From contig JAMOMD010000448.1 of the NCBI GenBank assembly GCA_027068725.1, forward strand, positions 1 to 5,448: DNA of 5,448 nucleotides. Reading direction: 5' to 3'. The notes below the pieces were generated by a model that was given only the letters and a program-made list of their open reading frames with translations, did not search any database and was not told where the DNA came from. Below are positions 1 through 4,991 of the stretch, one piece after another. The DNA comes from Thermoproteales archaeon. GTDB lineage: Archaea; Thermoproteota; Thermoprotei; Thermoproteales; Thermocladiaceae. A program made the translations under genes and the position numbers. Numbering within the stretch: position 1 is the first letter of the stretch; each line of letters opens with the position of its first letter.

Positions 1-1060
1 CGATGTAGCCTAGGAAGAGCAGGAAACTGATAGACAGTGGAAACGTGAACGTTGTAACTATGAGATATAGACAGTACACTACTACGGCATTGAGCAGAGT
101 GAACAGTAGACAATGTACGTGATCTCTGTTCACTATATGCCCCACCTCATGTGCAATCACCGCATGAACCTCATCAGGTTCCAGAAGTGCAACAAGCTTA
201 GTAGTCAACACAATGTACTTACATACAGGAGGTACAACAAGAGAAAATGCTTCAGGATGCTCAGAGTGCACTAGAAGTAACCTTATGCGATTTCTCTTCA
301 ATACCTGTCTCACAGGATCTCTAAGCTCAACATTACATAGCCTAACCTTGACGAGATGCTCTCCAAGTATTGTCTCAGCAACAGTCCTGAAGAAATCCTC
401 TATACTACCACTGACAGTATCTACACTCTTCAGAAACCTGAGAAGAGCATTAACACGCGATTCAGGTGCATCAATTCGATACCAAATCTCTACCTTCAAG
501 AGATTGAGACCTTCAACGCCGATCAATCTCAGCTTACTGACAAGTACACTAGTGAACAGTATAGTCACAAACACGGAAGAGACTGCGGCAGCAAGTAATG
601 ACAGAAGTATGCTATGGTAAAGTACTATCACCACAAGTGCAACAACTATCGATAGTAGGAACGAGAACATTGGAGCATGTGCAGCAACCTTAACAGCAGA
701 GCTCTCGCAAGGTCTTAATCGTGTACTTACCTTAGAGTAGGTATCTCCGCTCTCCTTCCTGAAGAGGAGAACTATCTTCTTCACACCATCCGTTGCAAGA
801 AACTTGACAACTATACTCGTAACTAGCTTCAACAGATCTTTAGAATTGTAACTAACGTACACTTTTCCACTGTAGTTTATTGTAACGTTTTTAGAACAGT
901 TCTCTCCTTCGCAGACTACTATCTTGTTACCGTCTCTCTGAACTTTTATGCCGTTAGAAAATTTTAATGATGATATTATAAAATTTGAAAGATCTTTGAA
1001 TCGTGCAGCGTCACTGCAGGCTAGTCTAAATAGTCTCAGGGCGAATGTTTGACTTTTCAT
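1..1060 (-). CDS. M48-family (HtpX-like) membrane zinc metalloprotease, C-terminus cut by the window edge
   Basis: Membrane-embedded zinc endopeptidase; HtpX-type enzymes degrade misfolded or damaged membrane proteins on the cytoplasmic face. Reading from the ATG at 1060, 353 codons are open to the left edge. The zinc-binding motif HEVGH is at residues 303-307 in the context VHAVIAHEVGHIVNRDH, typical of M48; the third zinc ligand would lie past the edge. A hydrophobic stretch at about 132-172 is long enough for two membrane helices, and about 315-352 gives another one or two, matching the HtpX layout. Before the first helices there is an extra soluble region of about 130 residues with C50 and C55 (CEGENC), not part of a standard HtpX of about 290 residues. 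An in-frame stop at 1082-1084 limits upstream extension. ATG 1060 is preceded by GGTGAG at a suitable distance, so I prefer it over GTG 1075. It overlaps the winged-helix gene by 35 bp and is probably cotranscribed and translationally coupled with it. Family assignment is firm; the substrate is unknown. Confidence 0.9.
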   Translation of the reverse strand, partial: MKSQTFALRLFRLACSDAARFKDLSNFIISSLKFSNGIKVQRDGNKIVVCEGENCSKNVTINYSGKVYVSYNSKDLLKLVTSIVVKFLATDGVKKIVLLFRKESGDTYSKVSTRLRPCESSAVKVAAHAPMFSFLLSIVVALVVIVLYHSILLSLLAAAVSSVFVTILFTSVLVSKLRLIGVEGLNLLKVEIWYRIDAPESRVNALLRFLKSVDTVSGSIEDFFRTVAETILGEHLVKVRLCNVELRDPVRQVLKRNRIRLLLVHSEHPEAFSLVVPPVCKYIVLTTKLVALLEPDEVHAVIAHEVGHIVNRDHVHCLLFTLLNAVVVYCLYLIVTTFTFPLSISFLLFLGYI

Positions 1061-1499
1061 TAACTTCAGACTCACCAACAGTTAGGTTTGGCATATTGTT
1101 ATTGCTTAAAGTTGTTGGCGGTGTTGGCAAGGTTGGGAAATTCAGGCTCTCGCTCTTCATCATGTTCTCAATTATTGCAAGCACACTCTGCGTATCGTAA
1201 TGCTCTAGCAGGTTCCACAGCATTGAGTTCCTGCTTATGCCGTATACCTTGCCTCTCGCACTCTTCTTTATGACCTGAATTAGCTTGTACTCAACAAGCT
1301 CCTCGAAGAAGTTCCTTATCACCACAGATTCTGCACGTGGACTTCGCCTAGTCTTTGCAGAGATTTCTTGCGCTATTTTAGCTGGTCGGAACGTCACAAG
1401 TTGACCTTTGGCATTCATTACGAGATCTTTAAGGAACTGAAGTACGAGGAGTTTGATCTTCCTGTTGTCAATGACTGGTGATCCGTTACTTCCTGCCAT
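1026..1499 (-). CDS. Winged helix-turn-helix DNA-binding protein
   Basis: Predicted transcriptional regulator of 157 residues; I cannot name the family. The N-terminal two-thirds reads as a winged helix: helix 1 about 12-30, helix 2 about 38-48 (RPAKIAQEIS), a basic recognition helix about 51-70 (start RRSPRAESVVIRNFF) and a beta wing about 73-89 (IQVIKKSARGKVYGIS). Residues about 100-114 form one more helix. From about 117 the chain is rich in Pro, Thr, Asn and Ser and probably disordered. ATG 1499 is chosen because a TATA-like element is centred about 27 bases upstream and no Shine-Dalgarno site is visible, as expected for a leaderless first gene. The 3' end overlaps the M48 protease gene, so the two likely form an operon. 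Two palindromic elements in its promoter make autoregulation plausible. Its role in the adjacent HerA/XPD promoters is only inferred. It could alternatively be a non-regulatory DNA-binding adaptor. Confidence 0.75.
   Translation of the reverse strand: MAGSNGSPVIDNRKIKLLVLQFLKDLVMNAKGQLVTFRPAKIAQEISAKTRRSPRAESVVIRNFFEELVEYKLIQVIKKSARGKVYGISRNSMLWNLLEHYDTQSVLAIIENMMKSESLNFPTLPTPPTTLSNNNMPNLTVGESEVNEKSNIRPETI
1071..1076 (-). promoter_or_regulatory. Ribosome binding site of the M48 protease gene
   Basis: GGTGAG on the minus strand, 10 bases before the ATG at 1060. It matches the archaeal GAGGTGAT-type Shine-Dalgarno core and lies inside the end of the upstream winged-helix gene. An internal, downstream gene of an operon normally needs such a site, whereas the first genes here appear leaderless. 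It decides the start in favour of ATG 1060. Confidence 0.5.
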
Positions 1500-1520
1500 A
1501 TCTAAGGCTGTGTAGAGTGC

Positions 1521-1531
1521 ACATATACTAA
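1521..1531 (-). promoter_or_regulatory. TATA box of the winged-helix/M48 operon
   Basis: Coding-strand TTAGTATATGT, with the TATAT core centred at 1525, about 26 bases before the ATG at 1499. This is the archaeal TATA-to-start distance and would put the transcript start at or within a base or two of the ATG. The A-rich AAAGTT just upstream could serve as the BRE. The match is weaker than the two other promoters in the window. Confidence 0.55.
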
Positions 1532-1542
1532 AGTTAAACTTT
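1530..1542. promoter_or_regulatory. Palindrome AAAGTT-A-AACTTT, candidate operator
   Basis: A perfect 13-bp inverted repeat with one central base, touching the upstream edge of the TATA box and covering the BRE position, about 31 to 43 bases before the ATG of the winged-helix gene. A protein bound here would interfere with, or recruit, TBP/TFB. Autoregulation by the winged-helix protein is the simplest idea, but AT-rich palindromes of this size also arise by chance. Confidence 0.35.
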
Positions 1543-1641
1543 GACTAATATGAACAGGATGTGTTATTCACCTTGCTAGTTCACGTGTCTTTCACGGAGG
1601 TGGTAATTCAGATTCTAACTGAGAACACGAACTAAAAGAGG

Positions 1642-2949
1642 CTATTCCGAGATCTTGCTAACTAGCTTATTGAGCAACTCCTCCTCGTACCCTAGCATTC
1701 TCTCTATCTCGTCTAGTCTCTCTCTAAGTAGCACGATTCTCTCCTCTATCTCGTCTAGCTTCTTGACGTATCTCTCCAAGTCCTGTCGTCCATCACCTCC
1801 TGATGTTGCTGGCTTTTCCTGTCTAGGTTCTTCGGTCTCGATTTTTTGTCTTGTCTGTCTCTGTTCGTTTGTGCTCGTCATCGCTGAACGCTCCTCATTA
1901 TTGTCAATGTCTTCTTGTATCACTTCACTATTTGATACGTATGATCTTCTTACGTGCTCTACATATCCCTTATCCTTAATAGGTATTATCCTAACAATAC
2001 CACCCGGCTCAATTACTAGAGCCTCATTCTCGCTCATGCTAAGTAGATGCGTCTTGAGTTCTTCACTCATGATTAGTTCTCGCTCTACTTGCTCTGGCCT
2101 AACCTTGAAGAGAACGAGAGTGCAGTGCTTTAGTATGTAACTGCTTGGTAACACATTAGTCACTAAGATTACTCTAACACCATACTTTGCAAGTTCTAGC
2201 AGTATATGATCAAGTATTGATCCTTGACCAAGGAGATTCTGTGCCTCCTCGACTATTATGAAATGTCTTGGTGTATGTCTCACGAGTCCATTGTTCATGT
2301 AGTACACGTACAGCATTGCAAGTATGAGCGATGCTGCCAGTCTCTTCTCCTCAATCACTACTAGGCTGCTCAGATCGATACTGCACGAATACTCGGTAAG
2401 TAATCTAACATCTACAATTCCTGACGTGAGGCCAGTCAGGACGTACTCGAGTCTTCTAAGTATTGCAGCTTTCATCTCAGCCTCTGCGCGAGTTACTGCG
2501 AAGTACTCATCCACAGCCTTCAGGATGTCTTGCGGTGTCTCTATTCTGGCGTTTCTCAGAACCCTGTATAACAGGTACATGCTGGCTTCAGTGAGTCCCA
2601 GTCCATGACCAAGAACCTCAGCAAGTAGCTTCTTCGGCATCTCCTCTAAGTTCAGGTTAAGCATGCTGTACGGTATGGAGGGCACATTTTCTAGTCCAAC
2701 GTACTCTCCATGCCAGTCCAGTATCGTGACAACGAAATTCTTTGCAAGCTCTCTCGCAAGTGCACGTATGAAAGAGGTCTTTCCACTTCTTGTTGGTCCG
2801 TAGATACATATGTGTCTACTGAGCTTCAGCCTATAGGGCAGGAGACCCCAACGTCTACCAACTGTTACACTAACATCACGCCTAGCCTCCTGAATAGCTG
2901 CGTACAGCGATGCTGTTGCTAATGACATTAGGATGAGTAAGTCTATCAT
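1642..2949 (-). CDS. Membrane-anchored HerA/FtsK-type ATPase with C-terminal coiled coil
   Basis: P-loop ATPase of the HerA/FtsK superfamily, probably a hexameric motor that moves DNA. In order: a hydrophobic helix at about 2-19, reading as a membrane anchor; Walker A GPTRSGKT at 51-58; the HerA-typical DWHGEY at 78-83; a helical insert about 100-170; Walker B IIVEEAQ at 231-237 with E235 as likely catalytic base; a sensor-like VTN at 263-265, where many HerA proteins have TQ; and R284 in KVRPEQ as a possible arginine finger. Residues about 340-390 are polar and probably disordered, and about 391-434 form a strongly charged coiled coil. At 435 residues it lacks the N-terminal HAS barrel of classical HerA, because Walker A comes too early. 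ATG 2949 lies 25 bases after a TATA box centre, so it is probably leaderless. No NurA nuclease gene is adjacent. It could be a relative of DNA-transfer motors such as CedB, or a divergent HerA; I cannot decide. Confidence 0.85.
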   Translation of the reverse strand: MIDLLILMSLATASLYAAIQEARRDVSVTVGRRWGLLPYRLKLSRHICIYGPTRSGKTSFIRALARELAKNFVVTILDWHGEYVGLENVPSIPYSMLNLNLEEMPKKLLAEVLGHGLGLTEASMYLLYRVLRNARIETPQDILKAVDEYFAVTRAEAEMKAAILRRLEYVLTGLTSGIVDVRLLTEYSCSIDLSSLVVIEEKRLAASLILAMLYVYYMNNGLVRHTPRHFIIVEEAQNLLGQGSILDHILLELAKYGVRVILVTNVLPSSYILKHCTLVLFKVRPEQVERELIMSEELKTHLLSMSENEALVIEPGGIVRIIPIKDKGYVEHVRRSYVSNSEVIQEDIDNNEERSAMTSTNEQRQTRQKIETEEPRQEKPATSGGDGRQDLERYVKKLDEIEERIVLLRERLDEIERMLGYEEELLNKLVSKISE

Positions 2950-2956
2950 CGAAGAG

Positions 2957-2968
2957 CCTGTCTACAGG
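2957..2968. promoter_or_regulatory. Inverted repeat CCTGT-AG-ACAGG, operator copy at the HerA-like promoter
   Basis: Twelve bases, arms CCTGT and ACAGG with two central bases, between TATA box and start codon, at -19 to -8 relative to the ATG. The coding-strand T before it is also conserved, giving 13 bases (2957-2969) identical to the copy before the XPD-like gene. A protein bound here would cover the transcript start region, which in archaea usually means repression. The regulator is unknown. Confidence 0.7.
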
Positions 2969-2970
2969 AC

Positions 2971-2979
2971 TTATAAACC
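2971..2979 (-). promoter_or_regulatory. TATA box of the HerA-like gene
   Basis: Coding-strand GGTTTATAA, core TTTATAA at 2977-2971, centred 25 bases before the ATG at 2949. It lies in the 38-bp gap after the XPD-like gene's stop codon, so the HerA-like gene has its own promoter although read-through from upstream is also possible. A leaderless transcript is expected, since no Shine-Dalgarno site precedes the ATG. Confidence 0.7.
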
Positions 2980-2987
2980 ATGTAAAC

Positions 2988-4580
2988 CTAATTCAACACC
3001 AGTCCAAAACTTTCGACAAACTCCCGAAGAGAGACAACGCGACGCACCTTCATCCAGGAAGGAAGATACCTCCTGAACATCCAGAACCTATCATCAACAA
3101 GAAAGACCTGTTTACTACGAAACTTCAAATCACGTGTTGCTCTTCCAACAGCCTGTATTGTATAAGAAATAGCCGGGAAAAGATACACGCACTTAAAAGT
3201 CCTTCTAGTAAATTTCCTAAGATAAGTCCTCTTTAACTCATTCCAATTACTAAACTCAGGATAAGGAAATCCGAGAACAAGCATTGACACAAGTTCATCT
3301 CCAAGAAAGTTCAAACCCTCCATTGCAGGATTACCAACATACGTTACAAGAACAGTCCTCTCCTCTCTAGCTCTCTTCTTGAACTCATCTATCATTCTCC
3401 AAGTTTTCTCAGACTCCTCCATCACATACAAAGGATCTCCAATCTCTTCCAAAACTCTCTCAACAACATCGATATGCCTCATTAAGAAATCCTTACTAGA
3501 AAATAACACAACGCAGCCACCAACCATCGGAGAAATTCTCAAGAACTTTCGAAGAACTTGCTCAATGACTTTTCTACACCTAACACTTTCTCTAAACGAT
3601 TTTGTAAACCTTACATTACTAATGACGTAGATCTTAAGATTGTTAAATTCTTCGGGTATATCACTGATCTCAACATATTTTGACCCTCTTGTAAGTGGTA
3701 AATCCTTTGCAAATTTAGATGTTATCGATGCACTAAGGAATATGCATATCTTGCTAGCATTAACAAGTTTTAGAATGTTATCAATATTGAATGTTCTAAC
3801 CTCAACAATGTCACCCTTTCTCTTAATTAGAACAAGTTCCGACCTCATAATTGACAAGAGTGCTGCTGCTGCCCTGACGGTATCTCTATCAGTACATGCT
3901 CCAAGCTTTATCTCATCCTCGCTCATGTGAGGCTTTTTCAGGACTAGTTCCTCACCATCATCGAGGGCTAGTATCTGCGTTGCTAGTGTGTGCCCCGTCT
4001 CGGCTAGTTTCCGTATCTTACTTATGCTTATGGTTGTGACCTTCTCAACGCCTACTGCGATGCTATGTGCCTCATCTACTACTAGGCCCAGAGTCTCCTC
4101 GCCTGTCTTGACCGTCCTAAACAGTGTCTCAAGTAGATCAGTTAGCGCAAGATAGCTAACCGTGGTTAAGACTATCTTAGACTGAGATGCGAGAGCCTGA
4201 ATATAATCATACGGACATACGAAAGCTCTTCTACATGCTGAGACTAGTTCCTGAACTGTGGAGAATCTCAGCTTCCCAACCTTGCCTCTTCTCCTAACGA
4301 GCTGACATACGCCATCACTTCTAAGTATGCTACACTCGAGAGCTGTCTCCGCACCGTAGGGACATACCCTCTCTCTGCCTATGAGCACACCCACGTCAGG
4401 AATGTTCTGCTCATCGAAGAATCTCAGAAGCTGGTCAAGCTCTACGATGGATCGTGTCAGGACTAGCACACGGTCAACGCTGTTCAGCAGTTTCTTGCAG
4501 AGTGATGGTATTGTCCTTGTCTTGCCAAATCCAGGATATGCCGATACTACTATCCTGATGCTAGTGTCGGATGCGCTCAC
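2988..4580 (-). CDS. XPD/Rad3-like superfamily 2 helicase with a predicted iron-sulfur cluster, lacking the Q motif
   Basis: ATP-dependent 5'-3' DNA helicase of the XPD/Rad3/DinG type; family members open DNA in nucleotide excision repair and related processing. Motifs in order: Walker A AYPGFGKT at 14-21; four candidate [4Fe-4S] cysteines C73 (RVCPYG), C83, C92 and C122 (AFVCPYDY); motif II VVDEAH at 167-172; motif III-like FLSASI at 281-286; motif IV-like VLFSS at 358-362; motif V region EGLNFLGDE at 421-429; FPYPEF at 438-443; and motif VI QAVGRATRD at 476-484. Length, 530 residues, is close to archaeal XPD (about 550). The start is GTG 4580, set by a TATA box 27 bases upstream. An in-frame stop at 4596-4598 leaves only five more codons, so the Q motif normally about 20-30 residues before Walker A cannot be present. 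The half nearest the stop codon differs in base use. It shares a promoter element with the HerA-like gene. It may be a divergent paralog rather than the housekeeping XPD. Confidence 0.88.
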   Translation of the reverse strand: MSASDTSIRIVVSAYPGFGKTRTIPSLCKKLLNSVDRVLVLTRSIVELDQLLRFFDEQNIPDVGVLIGRERVCPYGAETALECSILRSDGVCQLVRRRGKVGKLRFSTVQELVSACRRAFVCPYDYIQALASQSKIVLTTVSYLALTDLLETLFRTVKTGEETLGLVVDEAHSIAVGVEKVTTISISKIRKLAETGHTLATQILALDDGEELVLKKPHMSEDEIKLGACTDRDTVRAAAALLSIMRSELVLIKRKGDIVEVRTFNIDNILKLVNASKICIFLSASITSKFAKDLPLTRGSKYVEISDIPEEFNNLKIYVISNVRFTKSFRESVRCRKVIEQVLRKFLRISPMVGGCVVLFSSKDFLMRHIDVVERVLEEIGDPLYVMEESEKTWRMIDEFKKRAREERTVLVTYVGNPAMEGLNFLGDELVSMLVLGFPYPEFSNWNELKRTYLRKFTRRTFKCVYLFPAISYTIQAVGRATRDLKFRSKQVFLVDDRFWMFRRYLPSWMKVRRVVSLREFVESFGLVLN

Positions 4581-4590
4581 CTGTGCTAGT

Positions 4591-4602
4591 CCTGTCTACA
4601 GG
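4591..4602. promoter_or_regulatory. Inverted repeat CCTGT-AG-ACAGG, operator copy at the XPD-like promoter
   Basis: Identical to the element before the HerA-like gene, including the preceding coding-strand T at 4603. It directly abuts the TATA box and spans -22 to -11 relative to the GTG start, three bases further out than in the HerA-like promoter. Same orientation, same place between TATA box and transcript start; a shared repressor site is the likeliest reading. Confidence 0.7.
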
Positions 4603-4612
4603 ATATAAAAGG
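4603..4612 (-). promoter_or_regulatory. TATA box of the XPD-like helicase gene
   Basis: Coding-strand CCTTTTATAT, centred about 27 bases before the GTG at 4580, the best TATA match in the window. It sits 14 bases past the stop codon of the upstream small gene, so the helicase has its own promoter. The predicted transcript starts at or next to the GTG, supporting that codon as the true, leaderless start. Confidence 0.75.
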
Positions 4613-4625
4613 CGCTGTAGGTACT

Positions 4626-4991
4626 TCAGGAAATTGATAGAATCTTCTGTCTAGCTTCTTCTAGTGCACGTTTGAGCTCCTCATTTGCTTGAACTTCCTC
4701 AAGCTCCATGCAGAGGTCTATAGTCTTCAGAAAGAGCTCTTTTACAAGATCCTTAGGTAGCCTCTTTATAGCATCCTCATACAGTGATACGAAGTCTCTC
4801 TTAATGAACTCTATGAGATCATTCACAGACTTCCACGATTCTTCACTACTTCTTATTCTCGAGAGAACAGTCTCGAGACTATACCTCTCCTCGGCCGAGA
4901 GCTGAGAATCGTCGACCATTGCGTAGGCGCGGTTAAGACAACATCTAATGAACTTGTAGAGTATTGGCTCAATCCTGAGAGTGCTCATCAT
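4626..4991 (-). CDS. Small all-helical charged protein of unknown function
   Basis: I do not recognise this 121-residue protein. It has no signal peptide, membrane segment or catalytic motif. Helical segments alternate with short turns: about 8-25, 32-49, 52-77, 80-97 and 101-118. The last (QANEELKRALEEARQKIL) is amphipathic and coiled-coil-like. There are three cysteines: C17 and C18 (IRCCLN) and C94. The start may be ATG 4991 or the next codon, ATG 4988. It overlaps the 3' end of the nitrogenase-like gene by 23 bp in another frame, which points to translational coupling and a shared transcript, so a partner or assembly role with that protein is possible but unproven. An 11-base hairpin CGTG-TTT-CACG (4992-5002) lies directly before the ATG; GTGA within it is a weak Shine-Dalgarno candidate. 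Confidence 0.7.
   Translation of the reverse strand: MMSTLRIEPILYKFIRCCLNRAYAMVDDSQLSAEERYSLETVLSRIRSSEESWKSVNDLIEFIKRDFVSLYEDAIKRLPKDLVKELFLKTIDLCMELEEVQANEELKRALEEARQKILSIS

Larger units (their letters stand above)
1500..1641. other. 142-bp intergenic region between the HerA-like gene and the winged-helix gene
   Basis: The longest gap in the window. The right part (1543-1641) must hold the 3' end of the HerA-like transcript, but I see no stem-loop and only a four-T run at 1634-1637 (coding strand CTTTTAG), a poor termination signal. Three copies of GTGAA on the minus strand (1591-1595, 1580-1584, 1567-1571) are spaced 11 and 13 bases apart. The left part holds the promoter and palindromes of the winged-helix gene. 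A plus-strand GGAGGTGGT at 1596-1604 leads only to a reading frame of about ten codons. No RNA gene or small protein gene is evident. Confidence 0.6.

Noticed and set aside
213..620. Plus-strand open frame of 135 codons
   Set aside because: It lies antisense to the M48 protease, whose HEVGH motif and membrane helices read clearly on the minus strand; the plus-strand product is Ser/Thr/Leu-rich and has no recognisable domain.
1596..1604. GGAGGTGGT, a strong plus-strand Shine-Dalgarno match in the intergenic region
   Set aside because: The only nearby starts give a reading frame of about ten codons, so there is no gene for it to serve.
1545..1641. Possible C/D box RNA in the intergenic region
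   Set aside because: A CTGA is present at 1619-1622, but there is no convincing RTGATGA C box at the right distance on either strand.
1655..2140. Plus-strand open frame of 161 codons, very rich in serine and leucine
   Set aside because: It is the reverse reading of the coiled-coil and linker codons (GAG, GAA, AGA, CTC) of the HerA-like ATPase; its composition is an artefact of that.
2957..2968. Resemblance of CCTGT-AG-ACAGG to a bacterial LexA/SOS box
   Set aside because: Bacterial LexA sites have CTGT and ACAG arms separated by eight bases, not two, and LexA is not known in archaea; the likeness is limited to short half-sites.
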